From: an uncultured Parabacteroides sp.
GTDB lineage: Bacteria > Bacteroidota > Bacteroidia > Bacteroidales > Tannerellaceae
Length of the DNA stretch: 38,960 nucleotides
Direction: 5' to 3'
Assembly: GCA_949295065.1 (NCBI GenBank)
Contig: CASFJQ010000024.1
Location: forward strand, 1 to 38,960
The translations under genes were made by a program, and so were the position numbers. The notes below the pieces were generated by a model. The model had not been told where the DNA came from. It ran no database searches and saw only the letters and a list, made by a program, of their open reading frames with translations. Positions 38,352-38,960 of this stretch are shown piece by piece. Position 1 is the first letter of the stretch; every line of letters begins with the position of its first letter.

Positions 38352-38960
38352 ATGGAAAATAGATATGATAAATATAAGGATAGTGGGATTGCTTGGATTG
38401 GGGAGATTCCGGAGCATTGGAAGATATGTAAATTAAAAAATATTTTTTTATTGTCGACTGGAACAACTCCAAAAGAATATGATAAAATTTCAGAAGGAGA
38501 TAATTTGATTAATTGGTACACTCCTTCAGATATTTTGGATGGCTGTAATGATTTATTTAGTTCTCAACGAAAACTATCAGAAAAAGTAATTTACGAGAAC
38601 AAGATATCACTTTTTCCTATTGGTACTTTGTTATATGTTGGAATTGGAGCTTCTGCCGGGAAAGTAGGATATGCAAATGAGAATGGATATTCTAACCAAC
38701 AAATTACAGGCTTAATACCTATAGGATGTTATTCAAGGTTTTATTTCTATTATCTAAGTGTATTAAAAAATAAAATTAGAGACAATGCTTTTTTTACAAC
38801 ATTGCCAATCATTAATAATGTTTACTTAGGGCAAGAGTTAATTCCATATACCCTTCTCTCCGAGCAACAATCCATCGCCACCTACCTTGACCAAAAATGT
38901 AGCGAAATAGACGAACTTATAACTTTGCAAGAGGAAATGATAACCAAACTGCAAAGCTAC
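38352..38960 (+). CDS. hsdS: Type I restriction specificity subunit, 3' end outside window
   Basis: The frame from ATG 38352 is open to the last base (203 codons), so the gene runs off the window. It begins MENRYDKYKDSGIAWIGEIPEHW, the typical HsdS start, followed by one full target-recognition domain. That domain includes LLYVGIGASAGKVGYANENGYSNQQI pattern elements and the closing NNVYLGQELIPYTLLSEQQSIATYLDQKC. The first spacer helix follows (SEIDELITLQEEMITKLQSY). It determines the DNA sequence recognised by HsdM. The recognition domain is more AT-rich than hsdM, as is usual for these exchangeable segments. Confidence 0.93.
   Translation, partial: MENRYDKYKDSGIAWIGEIPEHWKICKLKNIFLLSTGTTPKEYDKISEGDNLINWYTPSDILDGCNDLFSSQRKLSEKVIYENKISLFPIGTLLYVGIGASAGKVGYANENGYSNQQITGLIPIGCYSRFYFYYLSVLKNKIRDNAFFTTLPIINNVYLGQELIPYTLLSEQQSIATYLDQKCSEIDELITLQEEMITKLQSY

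Noticed and set aside
34636-38960. Prophage, suggested by Bro-N and RhuM domains
   Set aside because: No integrase, terminase or structural genes are visible; these domains also occur in restriction loci.

Overview
The window looks like chromosomal DNA from a member of the Bacteroidales (Bacteroides, Phocaeicola or Prevotella type). This is inferred from family content: Mfa/FimA-type fimbrillins and a DUF4906 lipoprotein, DUF3667 and DUF3810 proteins, a NagB-PIG-L fusion, a two-gene LysO, and a threonine operon with a phosphoglycerate-mutase-like kinase. It is also supported by Bacteroidetes-type promoters (TTTG, about 19-20 bases, then TAnnTTTG). The DNA is AT-rich and most genes lack a Shine-Dalgarno sequence.

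Layout. 1-4635: end of a fimbrial locus (two fimbrillin-like proteins, then a large DUF4906 lipoprotein). 4636-6247: a small accessory island. It holds a nested palindromic repeat, two 33-base direct repeats, and between them a RhuM-type DNA-binding protein fused to a phospholipase-D-like half domain, with nine C immediately upstream of its start. 6248-11242: ffh, folD and two tandem DUF3667 membrane proteins. 11328-11513: two identical tRNA-His genes. 11722-13707: a NagB-PIG-L fusion whose deaminase active site looks lost. 14055-19484: the threonine pathway (thrA, a proposed homoserine kinase of the phosphoglycerate mutase fold, thrC), preceded by a candidate transcription attenuator. 19602-25882: a secreted EEP-family enzyme, a small AraC protein, a TonB-dependent receptor with a NikR-like regulator, and a LysR regulator divergent from a secreted beta-propeller protein. 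26134-30997: tsaB, DUF3810, a LysO pair behind a candidate structured leader, and a LemA-HtpX pair. 31012-34635: a MATE transporter and an arsenic-type cluster (ArsR, CxxC thioredoxin-like protein, ArsP-type permease, ArsC). 34798-38960: a repeat-rich spacer and the start of a type I restriction-modification operon, hsdM - BroN/Fic - hsdS (cut by the window end).

The most unusual signals lie between genes. (a) A dispersed repeat built on GTTGACAAG/CTTGTCAAC is found in at least ten gaps in both orientations, often as an inverted pair. (b) Three arrays of about 21-22 base near-palindromic units lie upstream of the phosphoglycerate-mutase-like gene, the DUF3810 gene and hsdM. (c) Four AAAAGTAACAC-type boxes at exact 21-base spacing lie between the NikR-like gene and the TonB receptor. 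The NikR-like protein has lost the three histidines that bind nickel in classical NikR, so regulator, boxes and receptor may form a metal-uptake system responding to something other than nickel. All assignments come from reading the sequence; no database search was run.
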